From Tridacna crocea (Eukaryota; Mollusca; Bivalvia; Cardiida; Cardiidae), in assembly GCA_943736015.1 (NCBI GenBank), contig OX031060.1, positions 5,407,501 through 5,471,500 of the forward strand: a stretch of 64,000 nucleotides of DNA, read 5' to 3'. Below are positions 10,179 to 22,500 of the stretch, piece by piece. The position numbers and the translations under genes are program-made. The notes below the pieces were generated by a model, which ran no database searches, was not told the DNA's origin, and saw nothing but the letters and a program-made list of their open reading frames with translations. How positions within the stretch are numbered: position 1 is the stretch's first letter; each line of letters begins with the position of its first letter.

Positions 10179-12402
10179 CTATCCAGCCAGGTGAAGACAG
10201 CATATTTTCAGCCGTGGCCATTTCCATATTGGACAGTGACCGTAGTTGTTCAGAGGGTGACAGTAGATTGAACACCGACACAAGTGTGGCTTCGGAGTAC
10301 CTAGGCAGAGGATTATGAGATTATTTAACATGCTTGGGTACAATACTGAATTCTATTGGATAAATACACTGCAGAACCAGTCTATATTTTGGACGAGGCG
10401 ACAGCCGAGAGAGCTTCGGTAGACCACTCTTCCGGTCAAATATCGATATGTGGGACTCTAGCCTCGTTTTGAAACCTCCGTATTGGACTCTTGCCTCATT
10501 CTGGAAAATTCGTATTGGACTCTTGCCTCGTTCTGAAAAATCCGTATTGGACTCTACAGCGTCTAATATAGGCTAAGATATTCTGTACTCACGTGGTAGT
10601 GTAGGTGTGAAATAAATAAGATCATGCATCATAAATAAGAACAGAACTGATGGATAATTAATGGATAGCTAAATAATGGAAATACTTCTTTACCGTAAGA
10701 GTGGTGCTTCGGTAAAAAGGTGTTCAGTGCATCACAGTAATGTATTAACCCTTTCCCAAACAATCCCTGGTTTTTACGGGTCTGGAATAGTAGCCTTTTG
10801 AAAACATTGTGGGAAAAGAAGAAAATGCTGGTAACCAGCATTTTCTCCTTTTCCCACAATGTTTTCTACCCAATCATACACAGAAATAATCTTTTCAGCA
10901 AGAATTATATTGTCGTCTGCAAATGCTTTCAATTTGGTCTAGTCCAAAAGTTTGTAGTTTGGGAAAGGGTTAAACCAAGCAGGTCATCACATGCCATGGA
11001 TCCATGGAAATCCGTGTTGTCGAGCACCTGACTTATTGCAAGACAGAAAAAATGTTGGATGTATAAAACATTGACAAATAGCTGAGAGTTTGGACTTAGG
11101 TTAGCCTGCATGGATTGCGAAGGCTGAACGGGCTCTATTCTTTTCGCAGATGTGGCTAGCCCCTTTTCACAGAATATGACCAATATGTTTCATGCTTTCC
11201 GGTAAGATATCGAGAAATAGCAGTGAAAATATTTTTCGATCTTACACAGGTACCACCAGTGAAAATACCGATTTTCATGTTCTTGTTGCCAAGGTTAACC
11301 GCGCGTGCCTGACAACCAGATGGAAATATGACGTTATTTACATTAGATTTCTCGCGCTGGACGTAATATTGTAATGCGTTGCTATGCGGGAGGGGTACGC
11401 CACGGGGAATAAGGGATAACAAATGTACTGGATTTCGAATAAGCTCCTCCCAGAAAGGGTTAAAAGCATGAAATAAATAGAATATTTGGGTTTTTTTTTC
11501 GGTGAAAGATCGAAATTTATTTCATCTCGTGAACACCATTGGTATAATTCTCACTCGTGGCTGCGCCACTCGTGAAAATATTACCGATGGTGTCCACTCG
11601 ATGAAATAAATTTCGATCTTTCACCGAAAAAAACAAGTATCCTTTATATATTCAGATTGTAAATAGTCGAAGTGTTGATTCCCAAATCAAATATTTAATA
11701 ATGGCCTGCAACACGCGAAAAGGGGCATTTGGCCACTGCGTTAAGTCTCGTTTCGAATCAGCTTGCGCAGTCCGCGCAGTCTAATACGCAGTCTAATCCG
11801 AAACGACACTATCCGTTTTCATGTATTTTACTGTTTTGCAATAGTCTACGTAAAATCTAATAACGCTGCAAAGTGCCGTCTCGGGTTAGCCTACGCGGAC
11901 TGCACAGGCTGATCCAAAACGGCACTTTACGCTAATATCCGAATGTCTCTTTTTGCATCTTCCAACTCATATACATGTAAATTACTTCAAACCTTAAATG
12001 AAATCGATAATTATAACGAAGCAGTAAATAGAGAAACTTATATGACATTTCTTTTTTATCAACGAGAAATTCGTTTCTGGTAGCAAGTCGCATTTTTTTA
12101 AAAACGGTATTAACCAAATATTAGGCCTACGAACTTGATTAATCTAGATTTAACAGATTTCTATCAAATTTCCATTTTTTTTTTTAAGAAAAAGAATATC
12201 AGAAGGTGCAACTGCAGGTACCTGCATTGATGCAAACAAGTAGATTGCCTTATCTTCATGACCAGAACTAGAAAGACATGAATAAAGTCTAGATCTGGTT
12301 CAAAGGTTATAATTTATACGGTGAACACTAACCTTCTGACAGCGGTGCATAGTCGGCAAGAAAACAAAATATGAATATCGCACAAAGAGTAATTTTCATC
12401 AT
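10179..12402 (-). CDS. Gene A: secreted six-cysteine peptide, two exons
   Basis: Exon 1 (12402-12333) encodes a 23-residue start with a clear hydrophobic signal core (ITLCAIFIFCFLA) and stops at a GTTAGT donor in phase 1. Exon 2 (10300-10179) follows the acceptor CTGCCTAG in the matching phase and encodes about 39 residues ending in TAG. The total is about 63 residues. The mature part has C-x-C-x3-C-x8-C-x10-CC and ends LKICC plus five residues. It is basic and Trp-rich (PIWKWPRLK). The spacing is close to the alpha-defensin frame (C-x-C-x4-C-x9-C-x9-CC), but that may be convergence. Gene B has the same exon layout, phase and LKICC end, so the two are paralogues. The 2-kb intron holds a hairpin MITE, a foldback and a GC-rich palindrome repeat. 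A role in defence or signalling outside the cell is inferred. Confidence 0.6.
10745..10973. mobile_element. Hairpin MITE, family 1 (reference description)
   Basis: About 229 bp with terminal inverted repeats (TTAACCCTTTCCCAAAC at the left, GTTTGGGAAAGGGTTAA at the right). A central near-perfect hairpin has arms of about 32 bp. One arm reads CATTGTGGGAAAAGAAGAAA and then ATGCTGGT, and the dyad centre is GGTAACC. Between TIR and hairpin lie AATCCCTGGTTTTTACGGGTC on one side and TTGTCGTCTGCAAATGCTTT-like sequence on the other. At least 20 copies occur in this window. No transposase; a non-autonomous element, superfamily not assigned. It lies in the intron of gene A. Confidence 0.85.
11490..11636. 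repeat. Foldback, ~65-bp arms
   Basis: TTTCGGTGAAAGATCGAAAT...ATTTATTTCATC is repeated inverted as GATGAAATAAATTTCGATCTTTCACCGAAA, with the smaller palindrome CACTCGTGGCTGCGCCACTCGTG at the turn. It lies in the intron of gene A. Confidence 0.8.
11707..11940. mobile_element. GC-rich palindrome MITE, family 2, diverged copy
   Basis: It begins GCAACACGCGAAAAGGGGCA and contains diverged versions of the CGGATTAGCCTGCGCAG palindromes seen intact at 45271 and 63369. The right end is worn (CCGAATGTCTCTTTTTGC). Confidence 0.65.
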
Positions 12403-12464
12403 TCCTCTCCGCGAAGTTTCACTCAAATACTAGTTACTGGTGTCGCTCTGCCTATATTATCTTG

Positions 12465-12675
12465 TACCTCTTTACCAAACGATGAAATTTCGGACTACAC
12501 CAAATTTAAAGAATTTGCAAACGACAAAATGAATGTAGCTCAATGGAAATCTTTGTCTTTGATATGGAAAAGGTGGCTTGTGGAAAAAGGAGAATATGCT
12601 GGTCAACAGCATTAGATCTTCTTTTCCATAATGTTTTCAATGGGCTTCCTCTCCATGGTCCTAAAACGTGATTGT
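12465..12675. mobile_element. Hairpin MITE family 1, degraded
   Basis: Left end CTTTACCAAACGATGAAATTTCGGACTA-like, the hairpin GGAGAATATGCTGGTCAACAGCAT decayed, right end lost its TIR. Confidence 0.55.
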
Positions 12676-12701
12676 ATAGATTTTAAAAGAAGGATTCACC
12701 C

Positions 12702-12905
12702 TTAACTCTTTCCCAAACGACAAAATTTTGAACTAGTCCAAATTTGAAACCATTTGCAGACGACAAAATATATGTGTATCAAAAATTGAAATTTGATTTG
12801 GAAAGGGTACAAAACATTGTGGGAAAAAGGAGAAAATGCTGGTTAACCAGCATTTTCTCCTTTTCCCACAATAGTCGAAAGTCGGGATTGTGTGATAAAG
12901 GGTTT
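12702..12905. mobile_element. Hairpin MITE family 1
   Basis: Left TIR TTAACTCTTTCCCAAACGAC; hairpin with centre GGTTAACC (two extra bases); right part shortened to GATTGTGTGATAAAGGGTTTA. A run of C follows at 12909. Confidence 0.75.
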
Positions 12906-12909
12906 ATGT

Positions 12910-13533
12910 GCCCCCCCCCCCCCTAAAAAAAAGACTTACAGACTTTATCGGTATAGTAAGTAGACACTGATAAATGCAATATCAGAGCTGTTTTTGCCAT
13001 GGATGTTTCTGCAAAGTGACCAGTGTAGATCAAAGGTCAGAGTGCATGTTTCTTGAAGTGTGATCTTTATCTACAATTACCACACAATTGGTGCATAATT
13101 TTTACACTTTAAGGGTTGAAATACTGTTTTTGCCTGCCCTAGGTCCACGTGATATTTCTTCACGTTCAAGTTTTGATATCTTCGGCGTCGTCAGTATACG
13201 AGGGGTGATCAAGCATATATCGAGTTCGATCTGTATATCTGTTATGAGCTTACTGAAATGAAATTTTGAAAGTTTACAAGTATTAGACATATTTCAAAAT
13301 ATAGTCTTACGACTCATCTGATACGACATTTAAGCGTATCTATAGCAACACCTGGGCAGTACAATTAGGGGAGCCGGGGAGCATCAATTCTTTTAATAAA
13401 AGAAGAAATTGTAAATCTGCCTGATACTAATTAGGCTGCAGATGTCAAAATTTTCTGCCTTGTTGCACATAACATCTCTAAAGCTGATGACGTCAAATGA
13501 AAAAGAAAGTCATTTGGGCGACCATAAACATGT
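12910..13533. other. No clear gene
   Basis: A poly-C run at about 12909-12922, then AT-rich sequence. A minus-strand frame at 13102-13290 has no splice or domain support. Confidence 0.3.
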
Positions 13534-13760
13534 TAACCCTTTCCCAAACGCCAAATTTTAAACTCTTCCAAACTCAAAGGGTTTGCAGACGACAATTTCA
13601 AATTTGATAAAAATGGCAGAAAGTTCTCCAAATGGGTAGAAAACACTGTGGGAAAAGGAGAAATTGCTTGTAACAAGCAATTTCTCCTTTTCCGACAGTG
13701 TTTTCAAAAGACTTGTATTGCAGACACGTAAAAACAAGGGCTTGTTTGGGAAAGCGTTAA
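13534..13760. mobile_element. Hairpin MITE family 1, variant stem
   Basis: The stem ends in GAAATTGCTTGTAACAAGCAATTTC instead of the usual ATGCTGGTAACCAGCAT. Both arms changed together, so pairing is kept. A variant of the same kind is at 39956. Confidence 0.8.
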
Positions 13761-13937
13761 AACGATAACCGAAAAATTGTCTGGTGTAAACCACATGGCA
13801 TCATCAGATTTTTTTCAGTTTCAACTAAATCATAAAAATCTGTTAGTACTAGCTTGGATATTCACCGACGAAAAAATAACCTAATAGATCTATATGTGCA
13901 CTGATAAATTTGTGGACCATTAAACACACTGATCAAC

Positions 13938-16862
13938 ATGAACCGCGGACAACATGTGTTCTCGGTACACCAGATCGAATTTTCCATGGAAGAACCGGAG
14001 GTGGTGTAAGTATTTTCATTTTTATGGACCTGATTAACTTAGATAGAAATGTTGATTTACAGCAATGTCAAGACGAATGATTGATCTGTTTACACACATA
14101 CTAGGGAATAATAATACCATCATATAAGCGAGCTGTGGCTTTATGAGCAACTGGGGTCTTATTGTTTTGAAGTTTGTTGCCGATTTTCGGACAAAATCCC
14201 CTAACCATTGTTCATTTTACAAGTTTGTATGATAAGATAAACGTATTCCCTAAAGGAACACAAAATTTCACCTAGAAATGTCCAACCAAAGCGAAGATAT
14301 ACGTTTTTGAATGGATCTGGGTAGAGGAAAATATGCTAACAAGACACCATTTTCATTTTCAGAGTATGTACATGGACACCAGATCAGAAAATGCTTGTGG
14401 TAACTGGACACCAACCTTATTTTTAAAAAATCAATATTTCTGCCTGAAACTCGATGCATGGGCTGTATACGAAGACTATTTTTGTAAACATTATGTCACT
14501 ACGGTCAATTACCTGATAAAGAGCATGTTCAACGCAATTTCATTACTTGTAGCACTTGCTTTTTTGAAATATTTGCAATGTTACGGCAATTTACGAAGTA
14601 GACCTACGATGCTTGATCACAATTGACCGGTCATTGCCTCCAATGTTGGTGCAAGACATGTTTTTTTTACATCGTTTCAGTTTTATGAATGGCGTATTAA
14701 CCCATTACCACGCAATCACGAGCTTTAATGTCCCTGGGAAAGATGGCTTGGAAAAACATTAAACTTCTGTCAACGTTATTTTTCAAATTGATACGAAATG
14801 GTTTCCACATATGCATCACTGAGCCTTCACTCTTTAACATTCTTGGAATTCACTTGACACGAGCATTTGCGATGTTAAAGCCTGACATAATCATTTAAAC
14901 TTTCATTTTATCACATAACCTCCCTTGTTTTCAGAGTAATACACCCATTATGAATTTTCTTATCTCACACACATTTGATATCACATTTGTATTTTGTACA
15001 AGTGAATGGGTCTCATGGAAAATACCGCGGGTGAATTTATGAATGTTCTTGCATCGTCTGATCTATATTTTGTGAAATATCGTTATGTGATAAAAAGAAT
15101 CTGACATTTGTGGGCTTTCGAGATAAGATGTTATTAAATTCGTCAAGGAAAATGTTATTAAGCTCGCCAAAGGCTCGCTTAATAACATTTCCCTTGACTC
15201 GTTTAATAAAATCTTATCTCAAAAGCCTAATCATGTCAGATCCTATATGTCTGTAGCAGTGATTTCCTGAAATAATTTATGACGGTGCAACTATAACTGC
15301 GTCATTACATGGTGAGGTGTTCCTTGATGCTTCCCCTTTTTCCCTTAGTAAGAAACTTCAGAGCCCTACCCTAATACTGGTGAAAACGATGGCATGTATA
15401 GGTGTATAGATAGACTGATGCCGTGACTAAAATACTGTTTGAAGCAGCGTAATTTAACAATCAACCAAGCAACAGTGATGCTCTGCACATACCTGATAGG
15501 AGTATGATTATTTGGTATGTTACTTAAGTGTCGTAGTTTGAAATATACTGATTTTTGAGCGGGGCATGTATAGATCTATGTGGACTGACGCCGTGACTAA
15601 AATACGGTTGGAAGCAGCGTAAAAAATATAACCAACCAGCAACAGTGATGCTCTTCACATACCTGATAGGGATATGATTGTTTGGTATGTTACTTAAGTG
15701 TTGCACCTTCGCGAGCCAAGTTTACGATCACTACGTGGATCTTACCTTGGCTGATTTAGCCCGATTTGGAGATTCCTGCGATTCGTCCTCTATTGGATGT
15801 TGGTTATTACCCCCCTTTACATCATATTTCTAAAAGCAAATGAAATATCGTTTAACAAACCGCTTACGAATACACATGAAGCAATAAGCAGACATCCACG
15901 TGGGTTTCCATGTTTACCTTCTATTCGAAAGGTAGAGATCCAATCTCCGAGCAGAGTTGTCGTTCGTTACCTCACATACATCTCTGCGATGGGCTAAATG
16001 ACAAGAATCTTGTCAAACCGAGGAAAAGATGTTTTGTTACTGTTTAGCTGTTTCATATGTAAAATTGAAAGTTAAACAAAGGAAATATGATTCTGGATAC
16101 ATTATAGGTGCGTTCAAACTGATGAATTTACCTGTATAAAATGGAACTATTTTTTTCCGAGCCTCTTCACTTTTCAGAATCTTACGCCGATTTTAACAAA
16201 AATGGCTGCGCCCATGAATGATGACAACTGATTTGACACACCGCTGGAACTAAGTTTGTACGATTAAAAATCAAGTTATCGTCCTTTAAAGATATTTAGG
16301 CTTTTCAGAAAATCCCTCTTTTGTTCATTTCCTATCACTAAGTCTGATTGGTCCCATGCTGTTTGAACAGCACACGAAACAATCGATATTGGTCTTTCTT
16401 TCACTGGGGTTTGTGTAGCCATTTTGAGTTATGGTCATGTGACAAAAACATGACGTAATGACGGACTACCTTCTGAGCCCACTACAGAGGTGAATGTAAT
16501 GATCCGGAGTGCAAGAGAGTGGTAGAGACCTTGTTCTATTTTTATCAAAGATGAAAGCTACGAGTGATTTCATTCGTTGCAGCTAGAGCTGGCTGCATCC
16601 AATGAAAAAGCGTATCGGGTGAGCGTAAAAATCAAGCTCGATCCTCCAAGGGTAGACTTACGTAGTGAACCGTCAGTCATGGCTTGCGAAGATGTACATG
16701 TAAGTGTTGTTGCTTGTAATAGACTGATTTTTTTTAGGAAACATATAATTACAGATTGAGCTGCGCAAGGCAGAAATTATATCTGCCAACAAATGCTACA
16801 TCGACGCTACAGACTTAGTCCAGTTTATTTTTAACCAACCCTTGTGCACAGCCTTATTTTGA
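13938..16862 (+). CDS. Gene E: four-exon gene of unknown function
   Basis: Exon 1 13938-14005 (ATG, 22 codons plus 2 bases, donor GTAAGT). Exon 2 14363-14399 (acceptor TTTTCATTTTCAG, donor GTAACT). Exon 3 16583-16699 (acceptor TTCGTTGCAG, donor GTAAGT). Exon 4 16755-16862 (acceptor AATTACAG, stop TGA). All phases match (2, 0, 0) and give about 109 residues without signal peptide or membrane helix. The middle reads as beta-strand-rich (ACEDVHIELRK across the exon 3/4 join; QKMLV then LELAASN across 2/3). I do not recognise the family; a small beta-sandwich is possible. The last intron would be only 55 bases. An alternative acceptor at 16737 is also open, so the C-terminus is uncertain. Confidence 0.45.
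14400..15099. other. Intron of gene E, no other gene
   Basis: A plus-strand frame to 14626 continues from exon 2 in another phase and is best read as chance. The rest is AT-rich. Confidence 0.3.
15100..15242. repeat. Foldback, ~65-bp arms
   Basis: TCTGACATTTGTGGGCTTT, GAGATAAGAT and AAATGTTATTAAGC on the left are matched inverted by GCTTAATAACATTT, ATCTTATCTC and AAAAGCC...ATGTCAGA on the right. Confidence 0.8.
15395..15708. repeat. Tandem duplication, ~174-bp period
   Basis: The segment GCCGTGACTAAAATAC...GAAGCAGCGTAA...CAACAGTGATGCTCT...CATACCTGATAGG...TTTGGTATGTTACTTAAGTG occurs twice, near 15420-15530 and 15590-15703, with moderate divergence. Confidence 0.8.
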
Positions 16863-17107
16863 CGGAAAAAACAAACAAGTTAATGGTACAAATTGTGTTC
16901 GATAATTCATCAACATTATTGCCTGATTAATGGGAAGAAAGATGAATATATGCACGTACCTTCGATAACTGATGTGTTGCAGATGGACTTTTTCAAATTT
17001 ATGACTTGTCAAACAACACGGTTACACCCCTGTACGCATAAACGTTGCTAAATGTTCTAGGTGGCTCAGTGATGAACAGATCTCGGTACCATCCGATCTG
17101 CCAACGC

Positions 17108-17334
17108 TAACCCTTTCCCAAGCAATCCCTGGTTTTTACGGGTCAGAACTAGAAGCCTTTAGAAAGCATTGTGGGAAAAGAAGAAAATGCTGGTAACCAG
17201 CATTTTCTCCTTTTCCCACAATGCCTTCTACCCTATCATAGACAGAAATCATCTTTTCAGCAAGACTTGAATTGTCGTCTGCAAATGCTTTCAATTTGGT
17301 CTAGTCCAAAAATTTGTCGTTTGGGAAAGGGTTA
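17108..17334. mobile_element. Hairpin MITE family 1
   Basis: Complete copy, TIR to TIR, very close to the copy at 10745, including GAAAATGCTGGTAACCAGC and the TCAGCAAGA segment right of the hairpin. Confidence 0.85.
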
Positions 17335-17505
17335 ATCACATGGCCGGTGTCTTGTGGCTGTTCTCTCTAACCATTCTTATCACCATTATTTGTCTAATTC
17401 TAGATTTCAAAAAGGTATATGCTATCTCTGATTGGCGAAACCATTTGATTTAGCTAATCAGATAAGGGGTCAGCCAGAGAATTAAAAAAGGAGTCTTTCA
17501 ATTCT

Positions 17506-18047
17506 TAAGAAAACGAAAGTTTGCAACCTATACATAGCTGAAATACAAACCTCACCTGGTGGGATTCGAACCCATGCGGAATAATCCTCGCCGGTTAATG
17601 TGGGTCACAAAGACCAATACCTGAACCATTGGAATAAAGGGAATTCTTTTCAGAACAAGTATTAGGTATTGATTTTTATAAGGGAAGAAGTCAAGCAGTA
17701 ACGAAGGAGTGAGCTCCTTGCACATCCTCTCTTGAATGGCATCATTTTAATGACGGAAAGTCGTATAAGGCAGTTAGACTATTATTTAGACAACGAATGG
17801 CTCACTGGCTGGTTCAGGACGAGCCCCAATCTTACGAACATGAAAGTTCGGTACAAAAGCATACCTGAAATGTAAGCTGCACTTAACGGGATTTGAACCT
17901 ATGCGGAGAAGGAGCTCGGTTATTGAGATGCAAAAAACCGACACCTTAACCACTGAGCTAAAAAGAATTCTCCCTAAAACAGTTGCTAGGTAATGATTTT
18001 ATACGGGAAGAACCTATGCAGGAAAGAAGACGTGATTACACGTAACA
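17506..18047 (-). mobile_element. TRIM with tRNA-like LTRs, diverged copy
   Basis: 5' LTR 18047-17830 begins TGTTACG and ends TTCGTAAGA, and contains a B-box-like segment (GGATTTGAACC on the plus strand). Next comes the primer-site remnant TTGGGGCTCGTCC (17829 down), about 95 bp of spacer, and a more diverged 3' LTR at about 17735-17506 with B box GGGATTCGAACCC. Same family as 35440. The LTRs differ markedly, so it is old. Confidence 0.7.
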
Positions 18048-18189
18048 CCATTATTCTTAATTGGTCGGTGATTACGGGCCCAGGTCTATTGCTGGTTAAT
18101 CAGAAGATACGCCGTCACCTTGGCGCGATAGAAACATTGTTGAAAGCGGCTTTGAACTTTGAGAAAACCATTTTGCTCAGGTAGCCTTG

Positions 18190-19480
18190 TGGTGAATCGT
18201 ACAAAGGAAAATTGTCGAGGAGTGCTTTGATAGGGAATCAAAACCCATTTAAAATAACATAGTCATTTGACAAGAATTAGGAAGTAATGCAATTCCTGAC
18301 TGGGTACAACAGATAGCTTCTACCAATCAGAAATGTTCAAACCTACTTTCAAACTTTAAATGTTCTTGAGGATTAGACTAAGCCTTCAAATGCTATAAGC
18401 AATTTTCGGTAAATGAATGTGACACCAACATACCTACTTCATTACGACCTCACACAATCGAAGCGTTTTATTAACCCTGTGATCCAAAAGGCCTTTGCCT
18501 GATTCTGGAGTAAAATCCAGAATACTAGCCAGAAAATTAGCATTGAGCTTCACTACTGTCCCGGTGCTAGTTTGATACTGATGCATGTGGCTTCGATGGT
18601 TTTCTTACATAAACATCAATACAGCTCGACATATTTGGCGCCAATTTGCAGTCAGATGATCAGAAATATTGCCACATGACCTAGCAGATGATCTAAATAC
18701 ATGCATGTTTTGAAGTAAAATTGCTGGAAATGAAGGATTTTAGAGGGTGGGGTAAAAAGTGTTAAGCATGTAGGAGCCGATGACACCGTTTTCACTTCCG
18801 GTATATTATTCTTCCATTGTAATCTTTTATTTTGAAAAATGAAATAGGTTGAGGAACATAAATGTATGTTCAATTCAAGACATTTACAGTCAAAATAGAG
18901 ACCAGAGAAGCAGCTAGAGGACGCCGAATTTTATTATGACGAAAAGATACTGATTACCTCAAAGCAATGTGTACCGTGAACCAACATATCTTGGCTATAC
19001 GATGCTAAAACTTCTTTTTCTCATCTCTACGTGTGTCGTAAAAGTTGCTTTACTTTATGCCAAAGTGGTTGTTCAAGACAGAGCATCGTTAAAATTCTAG
19101 TTACCCCATTTTTTTTTTTTCCTTTTTTTTTTTTTTAACAATCTTTCAAGTTCCATGTGGATGAGGTTTCGGGTGTGTTTGCTTGTTTGTTTTTAGGGTT
19201 GTATTAGATATACTATGCAAATGTGCAGTCGCGGCCCGAAAACTTCAGGAAAAAATGTAGTAATGATGGAATATGATTGAATGGCTTTGTAAAAACAGAC
19301 TTAAAGTATTTCAACGAAGAAAATAAAACATCTTCTGCTGCACATTTTACTGTCTTACTCGTTGAAATGTAAAAAGTTGATAGAGCATCGAACATGCAAA
19401 TTTTGACGTAGAATGCAAATCTGAATTGCAAAAAAAACGGATGTAGTACAGCGTCATTGTATTGTTTCTTTATAGCACGT
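18190..19480. other. No clear gene; one signal-like start
   Basis: A plus-strand ATG at 19002 opens a short frame with a strongly hydrophobic start (MLKLLFLISTCVV). It stops after about 32 codons at TAG and has only a weak GTAAAA donor inside. Otherwise AT-rich with a poly-T tract near 19110-19135. Confidence 0.3.
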
Positions 19481-19544
19481 TGAAATGCGTCTGCGTAACA
19501 AAGAGTTTCAAATAACTTACCAGACTCAACAGACTGTGGCTATA

Positions 19545-22500
19545 ATGGGCTCTATTTTCTGTCTGTATCTCCTTTTAGTGTCTGTCGGTGTCGACATGGT
19601 CGAAGGTGAGCCCTTTCATTTTTCGTTTTTCTTTTAATCAATGGGCTGAAGGCCTGAAGAGATTATGTTATAGCGTGGTTTTTGTTGTCTGTCCGTTTGT
19701 TTCTTTTTATAGTTAGTTTTACCCTGTGTTCATGCGTAAAGCCTGAGTTTATGCTTAACTTCATTAGTTTATACTCAAACTTTCTATTTATTTGGTACTC
19801 TAGCAAGTGCAGCGATGAGAAAAAAAGGACTAACATTTGATGACGATAAAAATAGAAATAGTAAAAGCAATAGCAATGATGATAGTCATATTGCTAGTAA
19901 TAGGCCTAATGATAATAATATTGCACACCAGAAGTTTGATAAGTTCAAAGATTAATTAGATGCAATCAAATTCATTCTTTGTAACTTTAAAGTGGTATGT
20001 TTAGCTTACTCAGATAAAAAGAAAATGAATGACTACTGACCGTGTCTCTTTTTAACTTATTACCAAACGACAAATTTTAGACTGGTCCAAAGTGAAAGCA
20101 CTTGCAGACAACAAAATAAACGTAACTTAAAAATTGAAAATTGTTTCCAGGAGGGAAGCAAACACTGTGGAAAAAGGAGAAAATGCTGGTTACCACAATG
20201 TTTTCTAAAGGCTTCTTTTTCAGGGTCGTCAAAAGTAGGGATTGTGTGGTGATGGGTTAAAGTATCTTTTACCAGACTATGCAGACGATGATAGATTTGG
20301 TCCACATAAAAAAAAGACAAATTAAATTTTGTTTACTAAAGACAGAAATTATCGCTGACAGGTTAGAAAATTTTGTGGAAAAAAGAAAGTTCTTGTTTCC
20401 AGCATTTACTCCTTTTTCCAAACTGCTCTCAAATGCCTTCCATCTCAGGGCCATTGTACCTTATCCTGTTGAATGTTCTGTGCAGTCTGATCTTAATCTG
20501 TCAGCGAAAGCTCTTTGAATGACACTAGGCCGCCTAGAGGTTACAATATGGGATTTTAAACCTGAACCAGGGCTGGCATCGTTTTGTGGGTATTTCGAAA
20601 AGTTGACCACGTTCGTCACTGGATTTGAACCCGGGACCTTCAATTTCTACCTTCGCACTATAGTTTCCCGCGCGGAAATTCGTCTGGTTGAAAGGAGAAA
20701 AGAAGCCATCCAAAGTTGCCAATTATGATAGAGGATAATCAACTGGTTATTTTTGATATGAGAAATATCTCACGAGGATGAGTTGTTAGGCGTCGAAAAA
20801 ACGAGTGCGCAGCACAAGTTTTTTTTAACGCCTTACGACGCATCCGAGTGAGATATTTTTCATATCAAAAATAACCAGTTGATTATTCTATTTATTATAC
20901 ACCTTATTAACATTATTATTCTTAATTTTTCGTTTGAAAATCAAAATCAATACTTTGGATAGAGAGAAGAATTCATGGACATAGTGCGGATGAATACATA
21001 ATTTAAAAGAACAAAACAAAAATACTGGTTGAAAATATAGAACTTACGATTAAGACCATCTATAAGTGCCTAATGAAAAAAGTAGTTCCTAAATTACGGC
21101 AGGAAGTGAAAGTAAAAGTTGATATCGTCACTAGTGATGATATCAAAATTTATTACACTGGGAAATTCCAGGATTTCACTGCTAGGTATATATTAAATAG
21201 AAGATAATCAACTGGTTATTTTTGATATGAAAAATATCTCACGAGGATGCGTTGTTAGGCGTTGAAAAAAACGAATGCGCAGCCCCCGTTTTTTAACGCC
21301 TTACGACGCATCCGAGGGAGATATTTTTCATATAAAAAATAACCAGTTGGTTATTCTATTTATTATATACCTTATTAACATTATTATTTTTAAATGTTCG
21401 TTTGAAAGTCGTAATCAATACTTTGGATAGATAGAGAAAAGAAATCAGGGACATAGTGCGGATGAATACATAATTTAAAAGAAGAAAACGAGACTGAAAA
21501 AAGTAGTTGGATTGTCTGGTTGAAAATATAGAACTTACAAATAACACTATCTATAAGTGCTTAATGAAAAAAAAAAAGTAGTTCCTAAATTACGTCAGGA
21601 AATGAAAGTGAAAGTTGATATCGTCACTAGTGATGATATCAAAATTTATTAAACTGGGAAATTCCAGGATTTCACTGCTAGGTATATAATAAAAATCGTT
21701 TGTTCACGCAATGAAGTTCTCGTTTGTATTCGACAATTTCGTGAAGATGATATGCTTTTTTTCCAAGCATCTCCCTCTTTTTCTATGTTTTCGATCTGAT
21801 TCAGGTAGTATTTTTCCGTAAAACATCTAATTCTCTTTCTCTTTCCCCCTCCGTCTCTTTCCTGGGATGGAAAGAAGGAAAACAGGGGAAAAGTTGGGAA
21901 CAAGAAAATCTTGCGCTATTCAATATGTGTTAATGTACACGTACAAAATTTACATTGCTATCGTCTTTGAAACCACTCCACTAAACGCTTGATATAAAAT
22001 AAAATCCGACATCCTGGAGTAAATTGCTGTTTGGGTTCTTGTTACAGATTTTTGCGACATTGTACTTGCGACTGTGCAGAGCATCTCGACTCCGCGTTCT
22101 TGCTAGTCGCAAGAATATGCAATACGGAAGGTGTACAAAGTCACGTGACAAGCATCATGCAATCTCATAGATTGAACGAGTGTATAGCAGCCAAATGCAA
22201 AATTGCATTCTTTCTCTTTGTAATCTGGCAACGGCCAAGTGTTATATTTGTCATAAAGACACAAAAATAACTGTACTCTATTTAGATCAATATAATATCA
22301 CCGAAATTGGTTATATTTGGCTTAAAGTGATTAAATAGAGAACTTTGGGTTGTCATAAATTTACACATTTTTTTTTTTCAGGATTTGGAAAAGGCCAATA
22401 AAATTATTGTTTTCTCGTAAATAAATAGCATTATGAGAAGTATTTTTTTCATGATTAAGTTTAAATGACGCATTGAGTGTTGTATGGTGAAAACCTATTT

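Noticed and set aside
14333..14626. 97-codon frame
   Set aside because: The shorter exon 14363-14399 in another phase joins cleanly to neighbours on both sides; the long frame has no domain or partner.
20525..20670. tRNA-derived SINE on the minus strand
   Set aside because: Only a B-box-like GGATTTGAACCC is clear; A box, tail and target repeats are not.
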